Below are positions 52,350-63,041 of a stretch of DNA of 64,000 nucleotides, piece after piece. Location: the NCBI GenBank assembly GCA_037176705.1, contig CM073889.1, forward strand, positions 105,975,890 through 106,039,889. The letters are read 5' to 3'. The notes under the pieces are model-generated. The model was not told where the DNA came from, ran no database searches, and was given only the letters and a program-made list of their open reading frames with translations. How positions within the stretch are numbered: the stretch's first letter is position 1; the number at the start of each line of letters is the position of its first letter. The stretch comes from Molossus alvarezi. Taxonomy: Eukaryota; Chordata; Mammalia; Chiroptera; Molossidae. The position numbers and the translations under genes are program-made.

Positions 52350-54198
52350 AGAGAGTTGTCTGACAAACGGTGTAAGTTTCAATATACGATCACTTACCAA
52401 GATGTATTAATACATATTCATACTTATCCAGCCTGTACTCCCTGTGAACACCTAAACATCATAGCAAGGACGCTATCTAAATGTGAACATAGAAATTTCA
52501 CGCTTCTGAATCACCTCACTTTATTAAGCCATACCTAAACTGACATACTTAAATTATTCCAAATGTGTCAGTTTTTACAAAGTACAAGAGTATTTGCACT
52601 GACTTTGAAAGCAGTCTACCTCTGTACCTTTCTGACATAATCTATTTCTAGATTTAAACTAAATACACATTTTCTTAAGTAAAATCACGAAGAAAATTAC
52701 TGTCATAGATAAAGTTAACTACTGTTTGGATAATGTTTAACATGAAAAATCAATTCGTCTAGAAGAGATACTTGTAATCATCTTTACTTCAAAGTTGTAT
52801 AAAGAATAAAATACAGAAATTTCCAAGATATAAAACTAATACAAAAGAAATTAAGTCCCTAAATGAAAAATATATGAGGGTCCAGAGCAGAAAACACAAA
52901 CATATGGTCAATACAACTTTAATCAAAGTGGACCCCCCCCCAAAAATGATAAAATATAACCATAGGAAGCATCTCATATTTTACAAATCAAGTTATAGTC
53001 TAAAATTCCCTTAGATTTATGGGGGCCAGAAGAAAAAGTAACTTATTTGAAAATTAGCAACTTTTAGAAGCCATTCATTTTGTAAAAACATACCAATTAC
53101 AGAAATCACAAAGGTGAACAGATTTCTCATTACTATGAAAATTAAGAGATGTGAAATTATATTCAGTAGTTAACAGACAATTCCACTACCACCTCACAGC
53201 TAAAAAATGTCAACATTTACCAGTCTGACTTAAGAATAGCACGCTGTCTAATGTACTGTTATGTACCACTGCCAGAACTAAAATACTGCAGCTGTTTAAC
53301 CAGCCTAAATGGATTTAAGCCTTGAACCTAAAGAACAGCAGGCAACAATGTATGCCTTCTTCTGATATGAAATTCAGTGGTCAAAATAACAAATACATTT
53401 TAAATAAAAATATTTTCAGTTTTCACTTTTAATAAGAGACCCTCAGAGAGTCCTCTATTTAAACTCCTCCTTAGATATCAGATAATCAATTCGCACCCAC
53501 TTTCCTTTGTGAATAGAGCTAATGTCTTTTTTAAGCATCACCCAAAGACCTTTCATTTAGAAAATGTGAGGTTCTTCCCAATTTGCAACTTTAAATATAG
53601 CAAAAAATCACTGCACACATAATACACAGGGGAAAGAAACACTTCAAGCATTAGAAAAGATATTTTAAATATAAATGAATTCACATTTAGCTCTTAGCTT
53701 AGCAAGAGGCTCTCTATTTACAGTTATGGTTTACTACACAGCATTCATCTGCAAAATTAAAGACTCATTTCTTTAGAAGGGTTAATTATACATAGTACCT
53801 AATAAAACTGATATTATTTACAAGGGATTTTCCCTTTTTATGAAAGTTCGATTTTTTTCCCCTCTATTTTCAAATAGGGAACATTAATTTATTTCCCTCA
53901 TTTTAACATTAGCCTTATCTTCACATGTTTGATTACAACTATATTAGAAAATTGCTTTTAAATTAAGTGATGGAATTCTGAGACAGTTTCCTTGATTAAA
54001 AAAAAGACCTAATTTTAATTTTGCAAAATATGACATTTTGTGTAAGTTGTACCACTGATGGATAATGAAATAACCATATCATTAGAGGCTTAAATTTCAA
54101 TGACTTTTTCAGAATATTTCAATAGAGCCAAAAATATACAATGAGTGAATAAACAGCAAAGAACATTTAACTACACACCAAGAAAAGAATTTACATAC

Positions 54199-54271
54199 TT
54201 GAGCCAGTGAAATGTCCACTCGCCAAAGAAGTTGGTCCATTTTTCCCACTGCTCACAGGAGGTGAAAACAT
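54199..54271 (-). CDS. TCF4: TCF4 exon 3
   Basis: On the minus strand the acceptor TTTTTTAG (54272-54273) is followed by 24 codons plus one base, beginning MFSPPVSSGK and ending GHFTGS. The donor GTATGT is at 54198. The reading frame joins exon 2 in phase 0 (DFSA|MFSPP), and the last base A starts the next codon, expected to be Asn. The peptide is the known TCF4 sequence directly after the LDFS motif and continues the AD1 region. The exon is 73 nt, so skipping it would shift the frame. The polypyrimidine tract is a GTTT-type simple repeat. Exon 4, expected to begin with the VEDRSSSG coding stretch, does not appear in the remaining 54 kb. Confidence 0.97.
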
Positions 54272-54273
54272 CT

Positions 54274-54315
54274 AAAAAACAAACAAACAAACAAACAACA
54301 AAAAAAAAACAAAGA
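54274..54315 (-). promoter_or_regulatory. TCF4: Exon 3 splice-acceptor tract built from a GTTT simple repeat
   Basis: Read on the minus strand, the 40 nt before the exon 3 acceptor are a run of T interrupted by G at regular spacing (GTTT units, then TTTTTTAG). The polypyrimidine tract of this constitutive exon is therefore a microsatellite-like sequence. There is no AG between the tract and the acceptor. Confidence 0.75.
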
Positions 54316-54807
54316 AATATTACTGTTAAAAAGAAGACATTGGTTCCTCCAGAGTTTGTCAAAGATCTTTCATACTCTCACTATGTAACTTAAGAGTTTA
54401 TGCTAAGGGCTCATTTTAGTAAAATACATCACCATCCAACTTAGAACTAAAACAGGCACAACATTAGCAACCACCCCCCTCCACCCCCATTACCACTCTC
54501 TTTCTTTTTCCTCAGGTTCATTAGATTGTCAGTGCTAGGCAGTACTACCACATTTTAAACAAACACAGTCCCCATAATGTTATCAAGATTCAGTTTGGAG
54601 GGCAGGAGCCTCTCTAGAAAACACTCTAGTTTTACAAAGAAGAAAAAAGTTGTTTGTTTTATATTGAAAACCTTGGCCATAAACGTGGCAATGTCCATTT
54701 CCATCCTGTATAGGATTTGCCTGTTATATGTGAACCCAAATAAAAATAAAGGTGCCACCTGCACTAAATTCTCATTTCGTCTCTAACATGAGAGCAATTT
54801 GAAGCAA

Positions 54808-54810
<3 letters not shown>

Positions 54811-54846
<36 letters not shown>

Positions 54847-54868
54847 ACTCTCTCTCTCTCTCTCTCTT
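54811..54868. repeat. CT/GA dinucleotide microsatellite in TCF4 intron 2
   Basis: A nearly pure CT array is broken only by single CACT or CTTT units near 54840, 54846 and 54868. It lies about 540 bp upstream (in gene sense) of exon 3. On the TCF4 sense strand it is a GA purine tract. Confidence 0.9.
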
Positions 54869-55087
54869 TCACTCCCTCTCTCTCCAGCATTTATTTCGAC
54901 CCTAATTGGTTTCCCTCTTCTTCCACGTATCTAGTGGATAATGCGCACCTTCCCTGGGTCAGAGCCTGCAGAAAGCAAAGGAACGAAAGGAGCAAGTGCA
55001 GCAAGCAGAAAGGGGGCTACAAAGCTGCCTAGAGCTATGTTTCCTGGCAAAACTTCCGAAAGCCATTTCTCCAAAAGGTCTAGAAGA

Positions 55088-55122
55088 GCAGCAGCAACAG
55101 CAGCGGCGGCAGCAGCAGTAGT

Positions 55123-55153
<31 letters not shown>

Positions 55154-55154
55154 A
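55088..55154. repeat. TCF4: CAG/CTG trinucleotide repeat, CTG18.1 orthologue in TCF4 intron 2
   Basis: The plus strand shows GCA/AGC units with interruptions (CAA, CGG, GGC, AGT) followed by nine uninterrupted GCA units at 55124-55150, ending in two CAA-type units. On the TCF4 sense strand these are CTG/TGC units. The location between the MHHQQ and MFSPP exons matches human CTG18.1, whose expansion is the main genetic cause of Fuchs endothelial corneal dystrophy. The flanks, AACTTCCGAAAGCCATTTCT on one side (55051-55070) and a CGGTTTGGATTT stretch on the other, also agree with my memory of the human locus. The pure tract is short and interrupted, so presumably stable. Confidence 0.92.
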
Positions 55155-55936
55155 CATGAAAGAGTCCCACTTAGAAGGCGGTTTGGATTTTATTTATGTG
55201 TTTTGTGGATTCTTTTTATTTTGTTTTGCAAATGCATCTTACACCAAACTCATCTGACACTGAAAATCAATGAATTCCCCTGACATGTTTGAGACTTGGT
55301 GTGGGAAAGGGAAGCAAAGGGATGGAGAAGGACCAAGTACAGCTGTAAAACTCCACAAGTGTGCAAGTTCTTCTTTGTACTGATCTCATAACTGTGAAAT
55401 TTACAAAAGCAGTATAAAGGGTTCTAAAGAATGAATGCTCAATATATACATGTGAGTATTCAGAATCCCAGGAAAAGAAGTAACTAGGTAACTACAGGTC
55501 CTACCAATCCAAAGCATCATCAGTTTAAAACTTTAAGAGACAACTGGGTCTCCTATTTTCTCTTTTCCATTTCCAGAAAAATAAATAAATGAGTAGTGTG
55601 CAAAGTATTAGTACTCTCAGTATTCAGATAAGGCCAAGTTTTAGGGGTGATTTGCCATTTCACGGGTGTCTGGTTTTCCTTTCCACAGGGGTGAGATTCA
55701 AATATTCTGGGGGGTTTGTGGGTACAGAATTCAAGGCAAGTTATTAGATTGGAAAAAAAGCCTGAATCGTCAATCACACCCAAAAACTGTAGTTAAAACT
55801 TATCAAAAACACCTTTGTTTTACCAAGGATTCAGCCAATTAAAAATTATTTCTGTCCTTTAGATTACTATTGGTTTCTAGCTAAGTGTTTGGGGTTTTTT
55901 TTGTTTTGTTTTGTTTTGTTTTCACAGCTGTTGTTA

Positions 55937-56923
<987 letters not shown>

Positions 56924-57054
56924 CGCCCGCGCGCGAGAAGGGGCTCTCCGTGCACCGCCGGCGCCGAGGCGGCGTTCATGTCTAACCACTGCCTCCTCCA
57001 CCACCACCTCCTCCTCCAGCGCCCGCGCCCGCTCCTGCTCCTTCCCCGCCGCCT

Positions 57055-57086
<32 letters not shown>

Positions 57087-57110
57087 GCCACTACAGATCC
57101 GCAGACACAC
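56924..57110 (-). other. TCF4: TCF4 exon 1 (5' UTR), 5' end not resolved
   Basis: The minus strand carries a good donor, GCG|GTAGGT, at 56924/56923 in the CpG island, and the next acceptor downstream is that of coding exon 2. This fits the noncoding first exon of the TCF4-B transcript. An alternative donor, TAG|GTACCG, at 56920/56919 is weaker. The exon contains a CGG-type repeat (57055-57083) and a short upstream ORF whose ATG is at 56979. The transcription start cannot be fixed from sequence; the 5' boundary given is a minimum, and the true exon may extend several hundred bases further. It rests on the donor and on TCF4 gene structure, not on transcript data. Confidence 0.72.
57055..57083. 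repeat. TCF4: CCG/CGG trinucleotide repeat in TCF4 exon 1
   Basis: There are about nine pure CCG units on the plus strand, flanked by imperfect CCG/CCT/CAC units from about 57002 to 57090. On the TCF4 sense strand this is a CGG/GGC-type repeat in the 5' UTR. GC-rich 5'-UTR repeats of this type can form stable RNA structure and can vary in length. Confidence 0.9.
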
Positions 57111-57310
57111 AGCCAAGATCCCTGACTCTTAACACCAACTCTCTTCTCCGGGGAGGGGAGGGGACGAGGGAAGGGGGGAGGGGGAAACACGCCGAGGCGC
57201 ACGGAATTGCAAGTTCAGCAAAGAAATGGGTGGGGGGGCTCCGGCGGGGAGACGCGGCTCGCTCGGGTCGGGCTGGCTGGGATGCACCCCCCCGCCCCGG
57301 AAAAAAATCT

Positions 57311-58566
57311 CAACACCTCCCCCGCCTCACAAAAAATACAAACGAAAATTCATCGAGCACCTCATTTTTCCTCAGATCATCAGTTACAATCTGAAGACTG
57401 AACAGTTCAGTTTTTGCCCGTTTCAACCATCGGAGGCACTTTGAAATTTATTCGAGTTTACATCTCCTCACTTCTTTCTTTCTCTAACTCTCGTTCCCTC
57501 TCACTCACACATCCACACACGGCAAAGCAAGTTTATACTAGGCTGCAAATACACGTGATGCAAAAAGACTTTGCCAAGAGGAACAATATTTTTCTTTTCC
57601 ATATATAAACCAAGCCACATTTTGCTGGGGAAATTTTCATTTCAGTAGTTTTGCGTTGGGGGGCGAAACCTTAATTGCATACTTTCTTTCCCCTCCCTTT
57701 TAAGTCACAGAATAGTATAGCTGCAAACTTGGCCAAAAAGGAAAAAAAAAGGAGGCAATTTTGAGGGTGGATGTTGTTTTGTTTTTACACTTGAGTTCCT
57801 AGGCACGCTAAGTTCCCGTTCGCCAGCACCGTAAGTTTTTAATTCAACATTTACCATTACAGGCCCTGCATGCTCTTAAAACATACTTTTTTACATCACT
57901 TTTTAGGATAAAAATTAAGCTTCATAATTCTATCGTTTCATAATAGCAAGCGTGCTTTATCCAGTATATCAACATACGCGATTTTAACGTGTGTTAAAAT
58001 ACACATTCTACAAACCCCTTTATTGCTGTATGTGCGAGTATATACACAACATGCACACATTTTTTCCCATTGGCAATTATTTAATTAGGTTCCTTTTGTT
58101 TTAATAAAACATTGGGATCGACATTTCCAAAATTAAATTCAATTACAAACAGTTTACTCTGACAGTAAATTGTAACGTTACCTTAAATGGCCACAAATAT
58201 GCTCACAATATTCCAAGGAAAGTGACTTTAAAAAGAGAAACAAAAATCTTCTGCAAGTACTTAGTATCTCACATGTATATCCCCCAAAAAAGTATTTTAA
58301 CTGGTACTCAGTTCTGCTCCAGGGATATCCACAGAATACAAGATTATGCACCTGGCTGTGGTTTTTGCATTTTCCACCATAAAATTGCAACAAAATTCCC
58401 TCCCCCCAAAAAGAAATCATTAAAAAAAAAATCCAACAACTTTTTCTTATTGTTTATAAAAAAATCAATACAGGATAGTTATAATTTTTCCTCAAACAAA
58501 TCTTGTTGGTGGGTTTTTTTTCTTCTCTTTATAAAGTCTTAAACTTGTTCCAAGTTTAGAGGTGTC
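57311..58566. other. Upstream flank of TCF4, no repeats recognised
   Basis: AT-rich sequence between the CpG island and the second GC patch. No interspersed repeat is recognised and no protein-coding pattern is seen. The lack of transposons beside a developmental promoter fits conserved regulatory DNA. An alternative first exon of TCF4 could lie here. Confidence 0.45.
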
Positions 58567-58622
58567 TCATCATCATCCTCCTCCTCCTCATCATCATCAC
58601 CATTGACTCCCCCGTGGAGTCA
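58567..58622. repeat. CAT/CCT trinucleotide-rich tract and short palindrome upstream of TCF4
   Basis: Units TCA and TCC alternate in blocks (58567-58601), followed by an inverted repeat TGACTCC-CCCGT-GGAGTCA (58604-58622) with 7 bp arms and a 5 bp loop. The arms resemble AP-1 half sites. The function is unknown. Confidence 0.6.
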
Positions 58623-58684
58623 CATTGATAATAATAGGTTTCCCTGAAAGATACATTGTAATCCATTCACATCCGGGCATTGCG

Positions 58685-58870
58685 GGCTTATAAAGAGAAG
58701 GCGCTGCGGCCGCGGCTGCTCCTCCAGACAATGACTAGGGAGGGGCGGGGCGGGAGCGGGGTGACCATAGAGTGGTAAACAGAGCGCCTAGAGAGGCGCT
58801 CAAGATGGCGGCTCGTGTGGGCCACGCCTCCTCCGGGACCGGGGGCGGGTGTTACGGTTGTGGCCAAAAT
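58685..58870. promoter_or_regulatory. Second GC-rich promoter-like patch upstream of TCF4
   Basis: This patch lies about 1.6-1.9 kb upstream of the CpG island. It holds a TATA-like TTATAAAG at 58688, GCGGCCGC-type CpGs just downstream, GC boxes (GGGGCGGGGCGGG) at about 58742-58754, and a consensus YY1-type site CAAGATGGCGGC at 58801-58812. The order TATA, GC-rich start region, YY1 in plus orientation is what a plus-strand promoter would show, so a divergent transcript away from TCF4 is possible. An alternative first exon of TCF4 on the minus strand is also possible. No transcript can be proven from sequence. Confidence 0.5.
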
Positions 58871-59620
58871 GCGAGGGCACCGGAGGCTGGGGCCGTTAGC
58901 GGGCCCCGTGTTCCTGCGTGCTGCTTCTTCTTCCCTTTCCTTGGCCTTCCCTGTTTACTCACAATGGAGTTCCTAAATTAAGGAATTAAACACAGACTTC
59001 CACAAGGGAGTCAGCTTCCGTGGCTCACCCTGAGGGAGGCTCGGCACAGGCCGCGCCCGCCTCACAAACGCAAAGCCAGAGCCCTGGTTCTCTCCCTGTG
59101 TGAAACCCGACCTCCTAGGGAGGCTTGAGCATCCTGGAGAAAGTCCCCTGCGCCAAGCTGCAGCGCCTGGGCTTGGGGGGGAGTGTGGGTCCTCTCCACC
59201 ACCACCCACACACTGTCTGTTTCTAGGCCCTTGGAAAAGTGAGAACTTCGCAGATTTGGGAATTCTCCACTTGGGAAAGACCTCCGAAAAGATCTTCATT
59301 GACTGCTTTGTGGACTCAAATTGAGTTTATACCATGAACCACTTGCTGAATCAACTTCGAGTTCCTACTAAGCAATTACCATCTCTAGCCTGTTTTCTAG
59401 TCTGTGATTAACAATGCCCACTTTAAGAATTTCTAAGATTTAAAAGAAAAAAGTTAAAGATGGAGCCACCACTAAAACCATTCCTTTCCACCTATAATTC
59501 CTTTGCTAAACTAACTGACAGCTCCAGTCTAGTCCGTGGGATTTTAAATGGAGGTTTTTCTATTCCAGGATAGCTTTTAGTCCTCCCATCAGAGAAAAAC
59601 GAGTAATAACAATGATAAGT
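58871..59620. other. Intergenic sequence upstream of the GC-rich patch
   Basis: Moderately GC-rich to about 59230, then AT-rich. No exon pattern, protein similarity or known repeat is recognised. A plus-strand open frame starting at 58772 runs through the promoter-like patch but resembles no protein I know. Confidence 0.4.
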
Positions 59621-59629
59621 AACACATAT

Positions 59630-60430
59630 AGTGGATTTACAATACGCCAAACCCTGTTCTAAGAATTTCACAAATATTGGCTGTTTTAATCCTGAGAATG
59701 ACTCTACACAGTATTTGTTACCACTGTATTTTACATATAGAAAATAAGAAGCTGGTAACTATGAACCTTGAGAAAGAATGTACCTGCCATGAAGAATTCC
59801 TCATAGTTAACTTGGCCAGAAATCTTTAGCTAGCAGCAGTTGGGGACAGAGGCCCCTCACATAGTTTTCATTTCAGGGAGTTGTTAGCCTCCTAACCCGC
59901 ACTGTGCTCCTGCAGGCTGAGCCCACCTTATAAAGGAGTTCCTGGTATCCTGTTTCAACCAATGGGCTGGCAGATTCCCCATCCAATCAGAATTGTACAG
60001 TTATATCTTCATTTGCATCTTTACTGACCACCAGAGCAGCTCCACAAAGAACAATCAGAATGTGCTAGTCTTACCAATCAGAGGACAGTGCTATTTGGAC
60101 CATCACACTGTGCAAATTTGGCTTCCTCGTTGTTTAAAAACAGACCAATCAGGAACTAGAGTGGGGACTTTTTATATAAAAAATGGACCCCTCCCCCCGT
60201 TGTCACCAGGGAGTGTACTTTCCGTATTCTCCAGAGGCTGTTTTTCCAGTTTGCAAACTTTTGAGTAAAGTTTCCTTTCTTTCCACACCTGTTGGCATTA
60301 AATTGGTGGCAGTGACCTTTTGTTGATATAATATTGAGTAGCTTGACCCAAGGCAATAGTGGTAAAAACTTACCTAAGTTACACAACTGGATTAATAGAG
60401 CCCACCTTTGATGCCAGGCCATCTATGCTC
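59630..60430 (-). repeat. MIR SINE split by the LTR-like insertion
   Basis: Left half (about 59630-59760) matches the 3' MIR pattern read in reverse, with AAACCCTGTTCTAAG then TTTAATCCTGAG and TTTTACATAT. Right half (about 60355-60430) continues with ACTTACCTAAGTTACACAACTG. The two are separated by the LTR candidate. Confidence 0.55.
59762..60354 (+). mobile_element. Probable solo LTR of a class I endogenous retrovirus
   Basis: About 590 bp shows LTR architecture: at least four CCAAT-type boxes (near 59958, 59982, 60074, 60145), a TATA-like TTTTTATATAAAA at about 60169, a CT-rich start region and an AGTAAA-like poly-A signal near 60263. The flanks look like two halves of one MIR in minus orientation (about 59630-59760 and 60355-60430), which supports insertion. 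No internal retroviral genes are present, so it would be a solo LTR. The exact ends and the target duplication were not resolved. Confidence 0.6.
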
Positions 60431-60724
60431 AGAGTCAACATCCAAACTTATACCTAAACCATCTGGCAGCAGGAATGTCCTAATTTTCATTTTCTGATAT
60501 GGTTTTGTGGCCGTCACAGATTTCAGATTAATTTTCAAGATCTTTTGTTTACATGTAAGTTTTTAGAAAACAAGAATTAGGGCATTTGTATCTTGTTTCC
60601 TGTCTGTTCACTCATCAGGAAGATTCCTGTCTTCTGTTTTCATTTCATGTTCTCATCTTAAAATAATATTTTTACATTTAGACACTACTTTATGCTGCAT
60701 TATCAATCAAAAACATTATCTCTG

Positions 60725-61025
60725 ATTCTCAGAGTAAGCCTCTATAGGCTCTACTGAGATGATGTAATAAAAAGATCACAAATGTTTATTTAGGAGAAAT
60801 ATTCCACTGGCTCTAACTCTTCAATCAGCTCTGTCACCTAAGGCTTGATGTCAGTGTCTTTAACCATAAAATGCAGAGGCTGGATTTAATAATCCCATTA
60901 AATTCCTTCTACTTTTTAGATTTTAAAACCCCCCTCTCCCCTGAATTTCAAGGGGAAATAAATGATCTGTCCAGAAATCAATTAACAGGATCAGGCCTGG
61001 AACCTAAATGTACCCAACTGATGGC
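60725..61025. repeat. MIR-like fragments
   Basis: Landmarks of two or three degraded MIRs: TCAGAGTAAGCCTCTATAGG, then AAAATGCAGAGGCTGGATTTA (plus) and TCAGGCCTGGAACCTAAATG (minus). Confidence 0.45.
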
Positions 61026-61619
61026 TAGGGCTTTTTATTTATTTATTTTTTTAACTGCACTCTACAATCAGAAAACCCTGAACGTACCCTACCTATTTTA
61101 AAGTAAGGAACAAATTGGGATTGTTTTTGTTTGTTTTTCCTGAACTATCAGAAGAATAGGTATACTTAAGATTAGAGTCACCTTAGAAACAAAGTCAATA
61201 GAATCCTGTGAAACTTAGATAAAAAGGAAAATTTAATAGATATATTTTGGGGTGCCTGCTAGCCCCTTCTATAGACTCCCTTCCCTAGAAACCTTGTCTA
61301 CAAATCTTGATATGGAGGTGGAACTTAATGTGGGTGCCATAGGAGTCCCAGCCCCAGCAGACCCAGCTGGCTGAACCACAGGAACCAAAGAGTCTGTGGT
61401 GAGTGATGGACCTGACATGTTGGAATCATCTGGCCAGAGATGGTGTCAGGAAACCAATCCATGTGAGATCCATGGTTATGGGGAAACAAGAACCAAGAAT
61501 AAGCAGAGGACACTGCTCTTCAAGACAAAACAGAATGGTTTTGGAATTTCCCAGGAAAGCAAACAATTTGGTCCTAGGAAGAAACACCTAGAGAGATTTG
61601 TTGTTTCATTTATTTATGC

Positions 61620-62957
61620 ATTCATTTGTTGCTTCTTTTTTATTTAATCCTCACCCAAGGATATTTCTCAAATCTGTTAATTTTTTTCTATTTTTAAATT
61701 ATTAATTTATTTTTGTTACAGATGGTTCTTTTATCCCCCATTGACACTCTCCTCCCGCCCCACCCCCCACCCCCGCCCCAGCATAGTTGTCTATGTTTAT
61801 TGGTTATGCATACATGCATATTAGTTCTGTGGTCTATCTCTTCACCCCCCTCTCATCCCCCTCTTCTGAGGTTTGTCAGTCTCTACCCTACATCCATGTC
61901 TCCGGGTCCATTCTGTTCATCAGTTTGTTTTGTTCATTATATTCCACAAATAAGTAAGATCATGTGATATTTGTCTTTCTCTGATTGGCTTGTTTGCTTA
62001 GCATAATATTCTCCAGGTCCCTCCTTGTAGTCTCAAATGATAAGAGATCTTTCTTTGTTACAGCTGCATAGTATTCCATTGTGTATATGTACCACAGCTT
62101 TTTTATCCACTCCTCTATTGATGGACACTTGGGCTGTTTCCAGATCTTAGCTATTGTAAATAGTGCTGCTGTGAACATAGGAGTACATATATTCTTTCTG
62201 ATTGGTGTTTCAGGCTGCTTTGGATATATTCCTATGAGTGGGCTCAAATGGTAGTTCCATTTTTAATTTTTTGAGGAAACACCATATTGTTTTCATAGTG
62301 GCTGCACCAGTCTGCATTCCCACCAGCATTGTACTAGAGTCCCCCTTTCTCCACACCCTTGCCAGCACTTGTTGTTTGATGATTTGTTGATGACAGTTGT
62401 GAGGTGATACCTCATAGTTGTTTTACTTTGCACCTCTCTGATGATTAGTGACACTGAGCATTTTTTCATGTTTCTTAGCCAATTGTATGTCCTGTTTGGA
62501 GAGATGTCTGTTTAGGTCCTCTGCCCATTTTTTAATTGGGTTGTCTTCCTTTTGTTGAGTTGTATGAGTACTCTATATATTTTGGAAATTAACCCCTTAT
62601 CTGATGTATCATTGGCAATTATGCTCTCCCATATAGTGGGTTCCTTTTCCATTTTGATACTTGTTTCTTTTGCAGTGCAGAAGCTTTTTAGTTTGATGTA
62701 GTCCCATGTGTTCATTTTTTAAAGATATTTCTCTATTTATCTTCAGATAGTGTGGGAGGGAGGGAGGGAGGGAGGAACATCAATGTGAGAGGGACACATG
62801 GACTGGTTGCCTCCCACACAGCCCCAACCAGGGTCTGGGACGAACTGCAACTAAGGTACGTGCCCTTGACCATAATTGTACTGGCCAACCTTTGGTCCGT
62901 GGGCTGACAATCTAACTGCTGAGCCAAACTGGCCATGATTCATTGGTTGCTTCTTTT
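61620..62957 (-). mobile_element. Ves SINE with 20 bp target duplications, interrupted by an L1
   Basis: The SINE body is at 62724-62937 and its tail at 61640-61669, both minus strand. Flanking duplications ATTCATTTGTTGCTTCTTTT (61620-61639) and the same with one change (62938-62957) bracket the whole. The intervening 1.05 kb is an L1. Confidence 0.88.
61670..62723 (-). mobile_element. 5'-truncated L1 inserted in a Ves SINE
   Basis: The minus strand encodes the C-terminal part of L1 ORF2. Around 62700-62590 it reads [15 protein letters not shown], and around 62130-61970 it reads KLWYIYTMEYYAAVTKKD. The C-rich 3' UTR (on the plus strand) and a degraded A tail near 61671-61700 follow. The insertion split a Ves SINE and duplicated about 10 bp (GATATTTCTC, at 61660-61669 and 62724-62733). 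Frames are broken, so it is not active; reverse transcriptase and endonuclease are missing by 5' truncation. Confidence 0.9.
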
Positions 62958-63041
62958 ATGTACCCTGATCAAAAATTGAAACCACAACCTTGGCATACCA
63001 GGATGACATAGTAACCAACTGAGCTACCCAGCTAGGGCTAG
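62958..63041 (-). mobile_element. Older tRNA-headed SINE fragment hosting the Ves/L1 nest
   Basis: The minus strand begins CTAGCCCTAGCTGGGTAGCTCAG and runs through a B-box-like region to AGAAGCAACCAATGAAT, where the Ves SINE has inserted. It is a diverged Ves relative. Its remainder on the low-coordinate side is short or lost. Confidence 0.65.

Larger units (their letters stand above)
1..54198 (-). other. TCF4: TCF4 intron 3 (partial; continues past the left edge)
   Basis: All sequence left of the exon 3 donor is interpreted as part of the very long intron 3 of TCF4, since the next exon is not found. No other gene is recognisable. Open frames of 60-140 codons are either transposon sequence or chance. 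Stretches where I see nothing assignable are about 540-1370, 1560-1870, 2570-4380, 5120-5940, 6170-6560, 8660-10340, 11190-11800, 14600-16590, 17190-17560, 19850-21440, 23000-24640, 25650-28400, 31000-31930, 40960-41215, 41480-42460, 42870-43590, 43870-49080 and 49960-54198. Some probably contain conserved enhancers, which cannot be told from one sequence. Confidence 0.85.

Noticed and set aside
1..54198. TCF4 exon 4 or alternative internal first exons
   Set aside because: I looked for the VEDRSSSG-coding exon on the minus strand and did not find it. The human intron 3 is longer than this window, so absence is expected.
54931..55170. Open frames encoding poly-alanine over the CAG repeat on both strands
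   Set aside because: They are translations of a trinucleotide repeat inside TCF4 intron 2, not exons.
58772..59299. Open frames of 70-108 codons in the GC-rich flank, plus and minus
   Set aside because: GC-rich sequence gives long chance frames; no recognisable domain and no splice context.
61960..62715. L1 ORF2-like frames on the minus strand
   Set aside because: They belong to a 5'-truncated, frame-broken L1 without endonuclease or reverse transcriptase; not a gene.
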